Of a stretch of 10,164 bases of DNA, positions 1-5,761 are shown piece by piece. A program made the translations under genes and the position numbers. How positions within the stretch are numbered: position 1 is the first letter of the stretch; each line of letters begins with the position of its first letter. The DNA is from Phycisphaerales bacterium (GTDB lineage Bacteria > Planctomycetota > Phycisphaerae > Phycisphaerales > UBA1924). The stretch spans positions 1 to 10,164 of the forward strand of contig JAJDDH010000106.1 in NCBI GenBank assembly GCA_029260415.1, given 5' to 3'. The notes under the pieces were generated by a model. The model was not told the origin of the DNA. It saw nothing but the letters and a program-made list of their open reading frames with translations, and ran no database searches.

Positions 1-369
1 GTGCCGATCCTCGAGGCCGTGACGATCACGGGCGAGACGTGCGGCAACTACGTGTACGAGAAGGCGCTCAAGAAGGTGCACGACTCGATCCGCGAGGGCG
101 AGAGCTTTGCGCAGCCGCTGCGTGAGTCCAAGACGTGCGACTCGCTGGTGGTGAACATGATCGATGTAGGCGAGGAGACGGGCGAGATGGACGCGATGCT
201 GCTGAAGATCGCGGACAACTACGACGAGGAGGTCGACGTCGCGGTCGCCTCGCTGGTGTCGCTGCTCGAGCCGCTGATGGTCGTGATGCTGGGCGGCATG
301 GTCGGCACGATCGTGGTCGCGATGTTCCTCCCCATGGTGTCGATGATCGAATCGCTCCAGGGCGGCTAA
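1..369 (+). CDS. gspF: Type II secretion / type IV pilus inner-membrane platform protein, C-terminal fragment (GspF/PilC family)
   Basis: This is the last 122 residues of a GspF-type polytopic membrane protein; the 5' part lies left of the window, and the GTG at base 1 is an internal valine codon, not a start. GspF forms the inner-membrane platform that couples the assembly ATPase to pseudopilin insertion. The fragment is the second of the family's two repeated domains. It opens with the signature VPILEAVTITGE, followed by a helical stretch and the hallmark MIDVGEETGEMD at residues 53-64, then a heptad-like KIADNYDEEVD. Next comes a hydrophobic segment at about residues 82-112, preceded by the conserved Glu-Pro pair at 90-91 that marks the last transmembrane helix. 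The protein ends normally with a TAA at 367-369. The next gene starts 10 bp downstream and its ribosome binding site overlaps this stop codon, indicating an operon. GspF and PilC cannot be separated by sequence alone; the downstream G-H-I-J-K order favours GspF. Confidence 0.93.
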   Translation: MPILEAVTITGETCGNYVYEKALKKVHDSIREGESFAQPLRESKTCDSLVVNMIDVGEETGEMDAMLLKIADNYDEEVDVAVASLVSLLEPLMVVMLGGMVGTIVVAMFLPMVSMIESLQGG

Positions 370-374
370 GGAGG
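368..374 (+). promoter_or_regulatory. Shine-Dalgarno site for the GspG-like gene
   Basis: AAGGAGG at 368-374 is a near-perfect anti-16S match, 5 nt before the ATG at 380. It overlaps the TAA of the upstream gspF gene, so ribosomes terminating on gspF sit directly on the next initiation site. Confidence 0.8.
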
Positions 375-379
375 TCCGG

Positions 380-1504
380 ATGCTTCGGACGCGTCGACAC
401 AACCCGGGCCTTGCTGAGCGGAGCGCGTTCACGCTGCTCGAGCTGCTGGTGGTGATCGTGATCATCGCGACGCTGATCTCGATCCTGTTCGTGGGCTTCG
501 GCGCGGCGCGCCGGGCGGCCAACGCGGCGGGCGACCGCCAGGCGGTCAGCGGGCTGGACCTCGCGGTGACGCAGTTCCGCAACGACAACGGCTTCGAGCC
601 GCCGCTGGTGTTCGATGGTGAGCCGATCGAGATGACCACCGGGCGCATGCCCGAGGCGACGCAGAGCGGGATGGGCGAGGGCCCGGTGTTCGAGGTGGAC
701 ACCAACCGCTGGGTCGTGAGCGTGTGGGACGCGGGCGCGGAGGACGATCTCGAGATCCTGCGTCAGCGAGACGCGAGCTCGGGGATGCGTCTGGGAGGGA
801 CGGGCGGGCAGAGCGCCTGGGCGGACCCGCGCTACAGCAAGTACGCCCTGGCGTACTACCTGGCGGGGTCGCTGCCCGCGATCGTGGACGGGAAGGACGG
901 GCTGGGGATGTACGAGCCGCAGGCCGGGGGCGGGTTCCGCGGCGTGGGCGCGGTCGTCGGGCGCGGGCGCACGACGGTCGATCCGTACGTCGATACCGAC
1001 TCGAAGAGCGTGAACCTGGTTGCGAACTATGTCGAGCCCAGCGAGCCGATGGAGCACGGCGGCGTGAGCGTGATGGACCAGGGGCAGATCGACGCGTTCA
1101 CGACCGACAGCCTGGCCCGCTTCCGCACGGCGCTGACCGATCGCAACGGCATCGCCTACCGGTACTACCGCTGGGAGCACGGGCGGTACGACAGCACGAA
1201 GATGGAGACCGTCGTCGAGCGGACGTCGGACCTGAACATCCCCGCGGTGCTGGTCGACCCGACACTGTACCGCGAGACGCTCGACGACCCGATGTCCGTG
1301 GTTGATGTGACGGGCGGGAACCCGGAGCTGCGCGGCGCGAAGTACGCGATCGTGGGCGCGGGCGAGGACGGGCTGTTCGGGACCGAGGCGCTGTCGGTGA
1401 TCCAGGAGGCGCTGGGGCGCGGGGCGAGCGGGATGTCGCCCGAGGCGGAGGCGGAGCTGCGCCGTCAGGTGCAGCAGGACAACGTGGTGGAGGTGGGCGG
1501 CTGA
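380..1504 (+). CDS. gspG: GspG-like pseudopilin, enlarged (prepilin-type N-terminal methylation domain)
   Basis: The 374-residue product would be a pseudopilin processed by prepilin peptidase and assembled on the inner membrane into the periplasmic pseudopilus. The short leader (residues 1-16, with Arg at 3, 5, 6 and 14) ends in Ala16. The cleavage-methylation site is A16|FTLLE, with Phe17 as +1 and Glu21 as the invariant +5 glutamate, followed by a hydrophobic helix to about residue 41. Residues 55-75 (GLDLAVTQFRNDNGFEPP) match the GspG helix leading to 'DNGxYP'. Residues 155-163 (YALAYYLAG) precede an acidic glycine loop, DGKDGLG, at 170-176. Near the C-terminus, KYAIVGAGEDGLFGTE (321-336) matches the GspG calcium-site loop pattern 'SxGxDGxxGT'. 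Typical GspG is about 140-150 residues, so about 245 residues between residue 75 and that motif, plus a 38-residue tail, are extra. It starts 10 bp after gspF and overlaps the next gene by one base (TGATG). It could be a minor subunit, with the true major pseudopilin encoded elsewhere; the letter G rests on motifs and order. Confidence 0.85.
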   Translation: MLRTRRHNPGLAERSAFTLLELLVVIVIIATLISILFVGFGAARRAANAAGDRQAVSGLDLAVTQFRNDNGFEPPLVFDGEPIEMTTGRMPEATQSGMGEGPVFEVDTNRWVVSVWDAGAEDDLEILRQRDASSGMRLGGTGGQSAWADPRYSKYALAYYLAGSLPAIVDGKDGLGMYEPQAGGGFRGVGAVVGRGRTTVDPYVDTDSKSVNLVANYVEPSEPMEHGGVSVMDQGQIDAFTTDSLARFRTALTDRNGIAYRYYRWEHGRYDSTKMETVVERTSDLNIPAVLVDPTLYRETLDDPMSVVDVTGGNPELRGAKYAIVGAGEDGLFGTEALSVIQEALGRGASGMSPEAEAELRRQVQQDNVVEVGG

Positions 1505-2784
1505 TGCGCAGCGACACGACCAGCATGGTGAGCGCGGTGACGACGGGCATCTCGGGCGGCGGGCCGACGCCGGGTGGGTATGCCCTGGGATCGAGGCGCT
1601 GCGCGGGCTTCACGCTCGTGGAGATGTTCGTCGTGATCGCGATCATCCTGATCATCGTGGCGCTGGCGGTGCCGGGCGTGAACGCGATGGTGTACTCGTC
1701 CAACCGGGCGCTGGCGGAGAACAGCCTGCGCGTGGGCGTGGGGCTGGCGCGGGACGCGGCGATCGCGTCGTCGCGTTCGGGCGACGGGGCGGCGGTGTTC
1801 CTGTACGACCCCGGGTCGGAGCAGATGCGGATCGTGCCGGCGGAGGTGGTGGGGCAGATCGAGACCTCGAACAACCCGCTGCTGCTCAGCTCCAACGGGC
1901 GGCAGACGCAGGACGTCCTGGCGCCGATCGCGCTGGGACAGTCTGTGACGCTGCCCCGCTCGTGGATGGTGCGTGGGTACGCGCCGGCGGGGTCGATGCT
2001 GCCCGATTCATCGGACGGGGTCGCGAGCTGGTACACGTCGCCCAACTACGGCGCTGCGAACGTGAACAGCCAGGCCAAGCTCGAGCGGAACTGGGTGTTC
2101 CCGGAGAGCGGCTTCTATGACATCGACGAGGCGTCGCACGCCGCGGGCGGTGGTGGGGCTGGCTTTGCCGGGTTCGGGGGGATCCCGACGCCGCGGCAGT
2201 CGTTCATGGTGCGGTTCTCGGCCCGGACGGGCGCCGTGAGCACGATCGGGCGCACGGGGTTGATGATCGATCCGCGTCCGTCGGTGGAAGAGCGCGATGA
2301 CCTGGCGATGAGCCGGACTGACATCGCAAACGCGTGGAAGCGTGTGGACTGGGCGGAGGACGCGCGGACGTGGGCGGTGCGCACGCTCGGGAGATCCGCC
2401 GCGGACCCGGGCGTGGTTGCCCAGCTGCTCGGGAACAACACGAACGACACGGTGCAGGTCAAGAGCGTCAACCGATTGGCGCTGTACGACGAGCGCCGCC
2501 TGGCGCGTGGGATCGGCGGGCGTCTGAACCAGGACACTGGCACGATCTATGAGCCGTACGCCCGCGACGAGCAGATCTCGTTCGACCGGACGCTGTTCGG
2601 CAACACCCAGCTGGACCAGATCCGTCGCAACATCAACGCGTGGATCGACGGCGACACCGACGGCGGGGCGGGCGGGCCTGGGGACGACATCTTTGACGGG
2701 CGGATCGACGAGCAGGACTCGCCCGAGGCGGCGCTGTTCACCATCCAGGGCTACACCGGGGAACTGACGGAGATCGAACGATGA
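1504..2784 (+). CDS. gspH: GspH/FimT-like minor pseudopilin, enlarged
   Basis: The 426-residue protein has a canonical prepilin site, G35|FTLVE, with Phe36 at +1 and Glu40 at +5, and a hydrophobic helix to about residue 58. The following SSNRALAENSLRVGVGLARDAAIASS is the GspH/FimT-type amphipathic helix that ends in 'R..AI'. Residues 234-246 (FMVRFSARTGAVS) match the family's 'v.Fs..G.v' strand pair and follow a glycine-rich loop (about 213-226). In known systems GspH links the tip to the shaft. Family members are usually near 170 residues; here the portion after about residue 250 has no match I recognise. It contains an acidic stretch with DGDTDG at 382-387 and more Asp to 405, resembling a calcium-binding loop. 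The 35-residue leader is long; the ATG at 1504 is supported by GGAGGTG at 1489-1495, and the internal ATG at 1525 has no site. It overlaps the previous stop by 1 bp and the next start by 4 bp (ATGA). The H assignment rests on the FimT-like pattern and position. Confidence 0.83.
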   Translation: MRSDTTSMVSAVTTGISGGGPTPGGYALGSRRCAGFTLVEMFVVIAIILIIVALAVPGVNAMVYSSNRALAENSLRVGVGLARDAAIASSRSGDGAAVFLYDPGSEQMRIVPAEVVGQIETSNNPLLLSSNGRQTQDVLAPIALGQSVTLPRSWMVRGYAPAGSMLPDSSDGVASWYTSPNYGAANVNSQAKLERNWVFPESGFYDIDEASHAAGGGGAGFAGFGGIPTPRQSFMVRFSARTGAVSTIGRTGLMIDPRPSVEERDDLAMSRTDIANAWKRVDWAEDARTWAVRTLGRSAADPGVVAQLLGNNTNDTVQVKSVNRLALYDERRLARGIGGRLNQDTGTIYEPYARDEQISFDRTLFGNTQLDQIRRNINAWIDGDTDGGAGGPGDDIFDGRIDEQDSPEAALFTIQGYTGELTEIER

Positions 2785-3902
2785 CGCACGATTCGCGCAC
2801 CCATCGACGGTCGGCGGTTCCGGGCTCGGCGTCTCGGGCGTTCTCGCTGGTCGAGATCCTGATCGCGATCCTGATCCTGGGCCTGGGGCTGCTGGGTCTG
2901 GGCGCGGTGTTCCCGGCGGTGATCGCGCAGCAGCGCGGGGCGGTGGAGAAGACGCAGGGGGCCGCGGTCGCGGCGTCGGCGGCGGCGACGCTCCGCGGCG
3001 GGGGCGAGCTGGCCAACTGGTCCGTGCTGTCGGGGGACAAGTTCTTCTCGCAGGACCAGAACATGATCGGTGGCGTTTCGGGTGGGTCGTACCGTCCCAC
3101 GAGCTTCTGGGAGGCGGAGTGGCCCGTCACGGACACAACGCAGACCGGTCCGAACCCGAGCCTGGCCAACCTCACGTTCTATCGCGACACGGGCACGATC
3201 CAGTTTGGCAGTTCGGTGTTCAACGACGCGTCGTTCCCGACGCAGAACATCCCCGAGCTGGCGAGGCTGTCGCCCCCGGCGTTCTCCGGGCAGACCCCGA
3301 AGTACGTCTGGGACTTTGTGGCGCGCCGGAGCCCGGCGACCAAGCAGATCGAGGTCGCGCTGTTTATCCGCAACATCGACTCGAGGATCCGGACGAGCGG
3401 CGACACATCTCTCTCCGAGATGATCGCGCGCCCCGATGTCTTCGCGGTCGCGGTGGACCAGACCACGGGGTTGTCCGCTGCGGGCGATCACCCGAACGCG
3501 GAGTACGCGGTGCCGCTGTCGCTGGCGATGGAGATCCCGCTGGACGGCAACGAGCCGATCCTGAACCGTATCAGGTTCCTTGACCGGTTCCCGCTGAGCG
3601 GCCTCAACGCGTTCGACGCGGCGACCCCGGATGAGGACACCCGCATCGAGCTGGCGAGCCAGATCGGGCAGAAGCTGGTGGACAACTTTGGCGTCGTTCG
3701 CAGGGTGGTGCGCGTGGTCGAGAACGAGGTGGACACGGTCGAGGTGGAGCCCCCGTTTACGCGGCAGCAGGCGTTCGGCGGGTTCAGCGACGGGAACGGC
3801 GCGGGCGGTGTCAGCGCCAACACGATCGACCCGGTGCTGGCGCAGCAGGTGGTCTTTACGCCGCAGATCCCGGTCTCGGTTGAGGTGTTCCGCGTTGAGT
3901 AG
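2781..3902 (+). CDS. gspI: GspI/PilV-like minor pseudopilin, enlarged
   Basis: The 373-residue product carries the prepilin site A20|FSLVE (Phe21 +1, Glu25 +5). A hydrophobic helix follows, ending in LGLGAVFPAVIAQQR, the PilV/GspI style in which small and leucine residues precede 'FP'. An alanine-rich helix follows at about residues 54-70. The body has YVWDFVARR at 175-183 and QIEVALFIRNIDSRIR at 189-204, a pattern I associate with planctomycete PilV-like proteins. In characterised systems GspI nucleates the tip with GspJ and GspK; typical GspI is about 120 residues, so this one carries roughly 250 extra residues. The ATG overlaps the preceding gene's stop in an ATGA junction with GGAG at 2769-2772, 8 nt upstream. 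The end overlaps the next gene's TTG start by 8 bp. No signature excludes another minor-pilin role; the letter I depends on order and the N-terminal style. Confidence 0.82.
   Translation: MTHDSRTHRRSAVPGSASRAFSLVEILIAILILGLGLLGLGAVFPAVIAQQRGAVEKTQGAAVAASAAATLRGGGELANWSVLSGDKFFSQDQNMIGGVSGGSYRPTSFWEAEWPVTDTTQTGPNPSLANLTFYRDTGTIQFGSSVFNDASFPTQNIPELARLSPPAFSGQTPKYVWDFVARRSPATKQIEVALFIRNIDSRIRTSGDTSLSEMIARPDVFAVAVDQTTGLSAAGDHPNAEYAVPLSLAMEIPLDGNEPILNRIRFLDRFPLSGLNAFDAATPDEDTRIELASQIGQKLVDNFGVVRRVVRVVENEVDTVEVEPPFTRQQAFGGFSDGNGAGGVSANTIDPVLAQQVVFTPQIPVSVEVFRVE
3882..3887 (+). promoter_or_regulatory. Shine-Dalgarno site that fixes the TTG start of the GspJ-like gene
   Basis: GAGGTG at 3882-3887 lies 7 nt before TTG at 3895-3897, inside the end of the upstream gene. 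The in-frame alternatives, TTG 3922 and GTG 3931, have no comparable purine-rich sequence at the right distance, and no in-frame ATG precedes the prepilin motif in the plausible leader. Confidence 0.65.
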
Positions 3903-5673
3903 AGCCAAGCGACACATCCGGTTGATTCCTGTGCCGCGCGGCCTGAGCGCCGGGCGGCGCCTCGCGGGCGCGTTCACGCTGCTGGAGCTGATGGTGGCGA
4001 TCGCGATCATCGCGCTGCTGGCGGCGGGAGTCGCGGCGATCTTCGCGGCGGTGGGGGACACGGTCTCCGCGGGCAAGCGCGTGAGCGTGGTGAACAAGTA
4101 CGCGGCCCTGATGGAGGGCGTGATCCGCGAGGACATCGAGCGGCTGACGCGCGACGGGTTCCTGGTGATCCGTCACGAGCTGGCCAACGACGGGGACCCG
4201 GTGCCGCTGTACCGGGGCGAGCCCAACCCGCGTCCGCGCCGGATGGACGAGCTGATGTTCTTCGCGCGGGGTGACTTCGCGAGCGTTCGGCGCCCGATGG
4301 TCCCGGGGATCACGGCCCGCTCGAATGAGGCGCGGGTCTACTACGGGTTCGGGCAGCGGGCGGAGGAGGACCTGTCCACGCTGGAGATCGGGTCGTACCT
4401 GTACCCGTCGCTGGACGACGACAACATCAACATCGACACGCGTCTGGGCTGGGAGGCGACGACCGCTGGCGCGGAGAACCCGAACCGGTTCGCGTCGGAC
4501 TGGACGCTGCTGCGTCACGTGACGCTGCTGGCGGCGCCCTCGGCGGGCGAGGCGCGGATCACGGGCGAGCCGGTGTACGACATCGTGCCCTCGACGGACA
4601 GCGCCCGCAGGCGCCTGCGCGATCACGAGTGGCAGATCGGGCTCCAGCCCGCGGCCCAGAGCGTGTTCCGCGCTCGTCAGGAGCACCAGCTGCTGGTGCA
4701 GGCGGGCGGGTCGGTGCAGATCGTCAACGTGCCCGGGAGTGCAACGATGCTGCGCCAGCCGGACCACGAGGTGTGGCCCCGGTTCAGCAGCGGGCTGATC
4801 GACGTGGCGTCTGAGACGCTGGCGGAGGTCCGGTCGGTGGTGACGAGCGCGGGGTTGGCGCCGTGGGTGGTCCAGTCGGACCCGACGTACTTCCTGCCGA
4901 CGGGGCTGTTCGACCCTGCGAACATCGGCCCGGCGCCCGACCTGGGGAGCAGCATCGTCGCGCGGAACACGATGCGCAAGTGGATGCTCAACGCGCTGCC
5001 CGGCGAGCTGACGGATCGCGACGGGGACATTGATCACCCGGAGACGCTGGCGCGGATGCGGTTTGAGAGCGTGCCGCCGCTGATGGGCATCCCAGATAGC
5101 GAGATCGGCGCCGGGCTGAGCGGCGATCGCGAGCGGGCCTACCGCGAGGCGGACCAGGAGATGCTCTCGGCCAGCGCGTTCATCCCGCGCTGCACGGAGT
5201 TCATCGTCGAGTGGTCGTTCGGGTGGACGTACAACCAGGCGGGGGACCCTCGTCTGGGGCAGCTGCAGTGGTACGGGCTGGACCGGGCCGAGGACGACGT
5301 CAACGGCGACGGCGACATGGACGACCCGGTGGACCGGGTGGCGAACTTCTTCACGCCCATGGTTGTCGGGCCGGCGGTGGACGGCGTCTCGAACCGGTTC
5401 ACGGACCCGATGGAACTCGATCGGATCAGCCGGCTGGTGTACGGACGCCCGGGGACCGGGCTGGTCCCGGCGGGCCTGACGGCCCAGGAGTCGGTGTTCG
5501 GGTACTACGACCCGGGCCTGATCACGAACACGGCGCTCGCGACGCACACGGACGACGACGGGGAATGGCCCTGGCCGACGATGCTGCGGATCACGATGAG
5601 CTTTGCGGACCCGACAGACCCGAGCGTGGAGACGACGATGCAGTTCATCGTCGATCTGACCACGGAGCGGTGA
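3895..5673 (+). CDS. gspJ: GspJ/PilW-like minor pseudopilin, enlarged, TTG start
   Basis: With the TTG at 3895 the product is 592 residues. The reading frame stays open upstream to 3631, but that part is only a shadow of the preceding gene. The leader is basic (Arg and Lys at 3, 5, 6, 9, 15, 21, 22) and ends in Ala26. The site is A26|FTLLE, with Phe27 +1 and Glu31 +5, followed by a hydrophobic helix to about residue 49. GspJ-like traits follow: a helix with the sense 'LMEGVIREDIERLTRDGFLVIRHE' (split here only for description), then MDELMFFARGDF, ARVYYGFGQR, DWTLLRHVTLLAAP, CTEFIVEWSFGW at 433-444, and a C-terminal strand WPWPTMLRITMSF from 558. Such 'P..lri.l' endings are typical of GspJ/PilW. 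Usual length is near 200 residues. Two acidic loops resemble calcium sites: DRDGDID at 374-380 and DVNGDGDMDD at 468-477. In characterised systems GspJ sits in the I-J-K tip complex. The next gene lies 88 bp away. Confidence 0.83.
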   Translation: MSRAKRHIRLIPVPRGLSAGRRLAGAFTLLELMVAIAIIALLAAGVAAIFAAVGDTVSAGKRVSVVNKYAALMEGVIREDIERLTRDGFLVIRHELANDGDPVPLYRGEPNPRPRRMDELMFFARGDFASVRRPMVPGITARSNEARVYYGFGQRAEEDLSTLEIGSYLYPSLDDDNINIDTRLGWEATTAGAENPNRFASDWTLLRHVTLLAAPSAGEARITGEPVYDIVPSTDSARRRLRDHEWQIGLQPAAQSVFRARQEHQLLVQAGGSVQIVNVPGSATMLRQPDHEVWPRFSSGLIDVASETLAEVRSVVTSAGLAPWVVQSDPTYFLPTGLFDPANIGPAPDLGSSIVARNTMRKWMLNALPGELTDRDGDIDHPETLARMRFESVPPLMGIPDSEIGAGLSGDRERAYREADQEMLSASAFIPRCTEFIVEWSFGWTYNQAGDPRLGQLQWYGLDRAEDDVNGDGDMDDPVDRVANFFTPMVVGPAVDGVSNRFTDPMELDRISRLVYGRPGTGLVPAGLTAQESVFGYYDPGLITNTALATHTDDDGEWPWPTMLRITMSFADPTDPSVETTMQFIVDLTTER

Positions 5674-5761
5674 CGGATCAGACTTGCGCCGGCGCGAAGC
5701 GCGCGGCGCAGAGCCCGGGCGCCCCGAGCGGGCGCCGTCGGAGGCAGGAAGGAGCAACGCG
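5674..5761 (+). promoter_or_regulatory. Intergenic gap with two GC-rich hairpins before the GspK-like gene
   Basis: This is the only gap of more than 10 bp in the cluster. It holds two strong potential stem-loops. The first, 5686-5709, pairs GCGCCGGCGC with its complement on the far side of a GAA triloop (5696-5698), with one bulged G at 5703. The second, 5718-5736, is GGCGCCC, loop CGAGC, GGGCGCC. Neither is followed by a T-run, so they do not look like ordinary intrinsic terminators. They could be transcript-end or processing structures, or could reduce read-through into gspK. I see no convincing promoter here. Confidence 0.5.
5747..5754 (+). promoter_or_regulatory. Shine-Dalgarno site for the GspK-like gene
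   Basis: GGAAGGAG at 5747-5754 lies 7 nt before the ATG at 5762 and just after the second hairpin. It supports 5762 over the in-frame ATG at 5795, which lacks such a site. Confidence 0.75.

Noticed and set aside
1..3. GTG at base 1 as the true start of the first gene
   Set aside because: The protein begins in the middle of the second GspF domain, so the gene must extend left of the window.
724..1305. 193-codon plus-strand frame inside the GspG-like gene
   Set aside because: Out-of-frame Arg/Gly/Ala-rich shadow with no signal, motif or ribosome binding site.
3631..3894. Upstream extension of the GspJ-like reading frame to ATG 3631
   Set aside because: It would overlap gspI by 272 bp, add an Arg/Ser-rich shadow sequence, and put more than 110 residues before the prepilin cleavage site; TTG 3895 has a good ribosome binding site.
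2751..4136. 461-codon minus-strand open frame, and similar ones at 68-1180, 1098-2045 and 5678-6682
   Set aside because: Low-complexity Arg-rich translations on the strand opposite recognised genes, with no operon logic of their own.
5686..5736. Intrinsic transcription terminator
   Set aside because: The stems are strong, but no T-tract follows either one, and a strong ribosome binding site for the next gene follows directly.
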